Shown piece after piece: positions 4,201-5,684 of a stretch of 5,684 bases of DNA. A program made the translations under genes and the position numbers. How positions within the stretch are numbered: position 1 is the stretch's first letter; each line of letters starts with the position of its first letter. Source of the DNA: Chitinophagaceae bacterium (GTDB lineage Bacteria; Bacteroidota; Bacteroidia; Chitinophagales; Chitinophagaceae); contig JACFNM010000272.1 of the NCBI GenBank assembly GCA_019454915.1, positions 1-5,684 of the forward strand, read 5' to 3'. The notes below the pieces were generated by a model. It was not told the origin of the DNA and did no database searches. It saw only the letters and a program-made list of their open reading frames with translations.

Positions 4201-5684
4201 ATGAGTATGGTTGATTCTTTTGAAAAAATTCCCTGCCGGATCTTTCCGGATTTTAAGGAAGGTTCACGTTCCGCCGGGCAGGAAGTTGCCAATTTGATTA
4301 AACAAAAGCAGGCTGAGGGTAAAAAATGTGTTTTAGGCATGGCAACAGGCTCCACGCCCAAAACCCTGTATGCCGAGCTGATTCGCCTGCACAAAGAGGA
4401 GGGGCTTAGTTTTAAAAATGTAATTGCGTTTAACCTGGATGAGTATTATCCTATTGAAAAGGAAGCATTGCAAAGTTATCACCGGTTTATGCGGGTCAAT
4501 TTGTTTGACCATATTGATATTGATCAGGCAAATTGCCATATTCCGAGTGGAGAATGGCCTAAGGAAAAGGTGAAGGAATATTGTAGCCAGTATGAGCAAA
4601 TGATTGAAGACGCAGGGGGAATTGATCTCCAGATTTTAGGAATCGGATCCAACGGGCATATCGGGTTTAATGAACCCGGCTCCAGCGTTTATTCTAAAAC
4701 CAGGTTGGTAACGCTGGAGAATTCAACCCGGCTGGCAAATTCCTTTGAATTCGCAAATATATCCCAGGTACCCCGGTTGGCTATCACTACGGGTATCAGC
4801 ACGATTATGAAAGCCAAAAGAATTTTGCTGATGGCATGGGGGCAATCAAAAGCACAAGTGATTAAAGCTTCGGTAGAAGGTAATATCACAGAATCTATAC
4901 CGGCGTCTATTTTACAGAATCATGATAATTGTCTTTTTGTCCTTGATGAACTGGCGGCTTCAGAGTTGACCCGTTTTAAATCACCCTGGTTAACCGGCGA
5001 CTGCGAATGGACTCCGAAGCTTATCCGCCGCGCGGTCATTAACACCGCCATTAAGCTCAACAAACCGGTATTGAGCCTGACGGATAGTGATTATAACGAT
5101 AATGGTTTAGGTGACCTGCTGGTGGAAAAGGGTGAAGCCTATGAAATCAATCTGCAGGTATTCTATATGTTGCGTGATAGCATCACGGGTTGGCCCGGAG
5201 GCAGACCCAATTCAGATATCCCGCAGCATCCGGAACGCTCGAAGCCTTTTCCTAAACGGGTGGTTATTTTTTCTCCTCATCCCGACGATGATATCATCTC
5301 CATGGGAGGTACTTTCCAACGATTACACGACCAGGGGCATGAAGTACACGTAGCATACCAGACTTCAGGGAATATTGCGGTCACGGACGAGTTTGTCACC
5401 CGCTTTCTGGATTTTGCAGTGGGCTTTGAAGAAATGTTTGGTATAGACAGCGCTAAGGCCAGGAAAATATCTAACGATGCTCGCGAGTATTTCGCTCAAA
5501 AGAAAGTCCGCCAACTGGATACTCCGGAAATAAGAAGTATCAAAGGATTAATCCGGCGTTGTGAAGCAAAAGCCACCTGCCGGTATGTGGGTATAGGAGA
5601 TGAACGTGCTCACTTCCAGAATCTTCCTTTTTATGAAACCGGCGCCATTGAGAAAAAGCCAATGGGCGAAGATGATATTCGGTT
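4201..5684 (+). CDS. nagB: Long-form NagB (glucosamine-6-phosphate deaminase-like) fused to PIG-L/LmbE deacetylase domain, C-terminus cut
   Basis: 494 residues are visible; such fusions in Bacteroidota are usually about 640-660, so roughly the last quarter is missing. It is predicted cytoplasmic, with no signal peptide. Residues 1-255 are the NagB domain: phosphate-loop-like LGMATGSTP (45-53), NLDEYY (78-83) with D80 matching the general base D72 of E. coli NagB, and GIGSNGHIGFNEP (147-159) with H153 and E158 matching H143 and E148. N151 stands at the D141 position, as in Bacillus NagB. F182 stands where E. coli has the phosphate-binding R172. After a linker (256-351), a PIG-L domain begins; SPHPDDD (358-364) holds the zinc and base residues (H360, D362, D363), with D364 in place of the common E. 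Its third zinc ligand lies beyond the window. NagB turns glucosamine 6-phosphate into fructose 6-phosphate and ammonia; PIG-L enzymes remove N-acetyl groups from GlcNAc-type substrates. The fused protein's real reaction is uncertain. The in-frame TGA at 4192 limits the start to 4201 or 4207. Confidence 0.92.
   Translation, partial: MSMVDSFEKIPCRIFPDFKEGSRSAGQEVANLIKQKQAEGKKCVLGMATGSTPKTLYAELIRLHKEEGLSFKNVIAFNLDEYYPIEKEALQSYHRFMRVNLFDHIDIDQANCHIPSGEWPKEKVKEYCSQYEQMIEDAGGIDLQILGIGSNGHIGFNEPGSSVYSKTRLVTLENSTRLANSFEFANISQVPRLAITTGISTIMKAKRILLMAWGQSKAQVIKASVEGNITESIPASILQNHDNCLFVLDELAASELTRFKSPWLTGDCEWTPKLIRRAVINTAIKLNKPVLSLTDSDYNDNGLGDLLVEKGEAYEINLQVFYMLRDSITGWPGGRPNSDIPQHPERSKPFPKRVVIFSPHPDDDIISMGGTFQRLHDQGHEVHVAYQTSGNIAVTDEFVTRFLDFAVGFEEMFGIDSAKARKISNDAREYFAQKKVRQLDTPEIRSIKGLIRRCEAKATCRYVGIGDERAHFQNLPFYETGAIEKKPMGEDDIR

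Noticed and set aside
4651..4653. Asn (N151) at the E. coli D141 position of NagB as a sign of inactivation
   Set aside because: As I recall, active Bacillus-type NagB proteins also have Asn here (GIGRNGHIGFNEP), so this is normal variation.

Overview
The window looks like chromosomal DNA of a member of the Bacteroidota. The evidence is the set of protein families (a NagB-PIG-L fusion, a BNR_4-type secreted propeller, a ThuA-domain secreted protein and a two-copy DUF4488-like secreted protein). The AT-rich start regions without clear Shine-Dalgarno sequences, and a good match to the Bacteroidota promoter pattern (TTTG, 20 nt, TAnnTTTG-like) before one gene, agree with this. Genus cannot be decided from the sequence. 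No RNA genes, insertion sequences, CRISPR arrays or phage genes were seen.

Layout: (1) 1-417, minus strand, the N-terminal 139 codons of a secreted ThuA-like protein that runs off the left edge. (2) 418-700, a divergent intergenic region with an 18-bp perfect palindrome, a CpG-centred near-palindrome and a possible thuA-side promoter. (3) 701-1768, plus strand, a full-length LacI/GalR-family regulator (upstream in-frame start at 668). (4) 1840-3156, plus strand, a secreted beta-propeller protein of the BNR_4 type, 71 nt behind the regulator and possibly co-transcribed with it. (5) 3157-3269, a convergent intergenic region with short inverted and direct repeats. (6) 3270-4010, minus strand, a secreted protein built from two copies of a DUF4488-like domain. 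(7) 4011-4200, a divergent intergenic region with the best promoter candidate of the window. (8) 4201-5684, plus strand, a long-form NagB (glucosamine-6-phosphate deaminase-like) fused to a PIG-L/LmbE deacetylase domain, cut by the right edge.

How they may work together (inference): the LacI regulator sits between a divergent secreted ThuA-like protein and a co-directional secreted propeller protein. This is the usual layout of a local sugar-responsive switch. The propeller carries His/His/Tyr/Arg candidates at spacings reminiscent of the PL24/PL25 propeller lyases, so a glycan-cleaving role outside the cytoplasm is plausible but unproven. No SusC/SusD pair, transporter or sulfatase is visible, so this is at most a fragment of a carbohydrate-use locus. 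The NagB-PIG-L fusion points to amino-sugar metabolism but has its own upstream region and need not belong to the same regulon. All five genes belong to recognisable families. The points most worth checking are the unassigned chemistry of the propeller protein, the replaced phosphate-site residue of the NagB domain, and the candidate operators.
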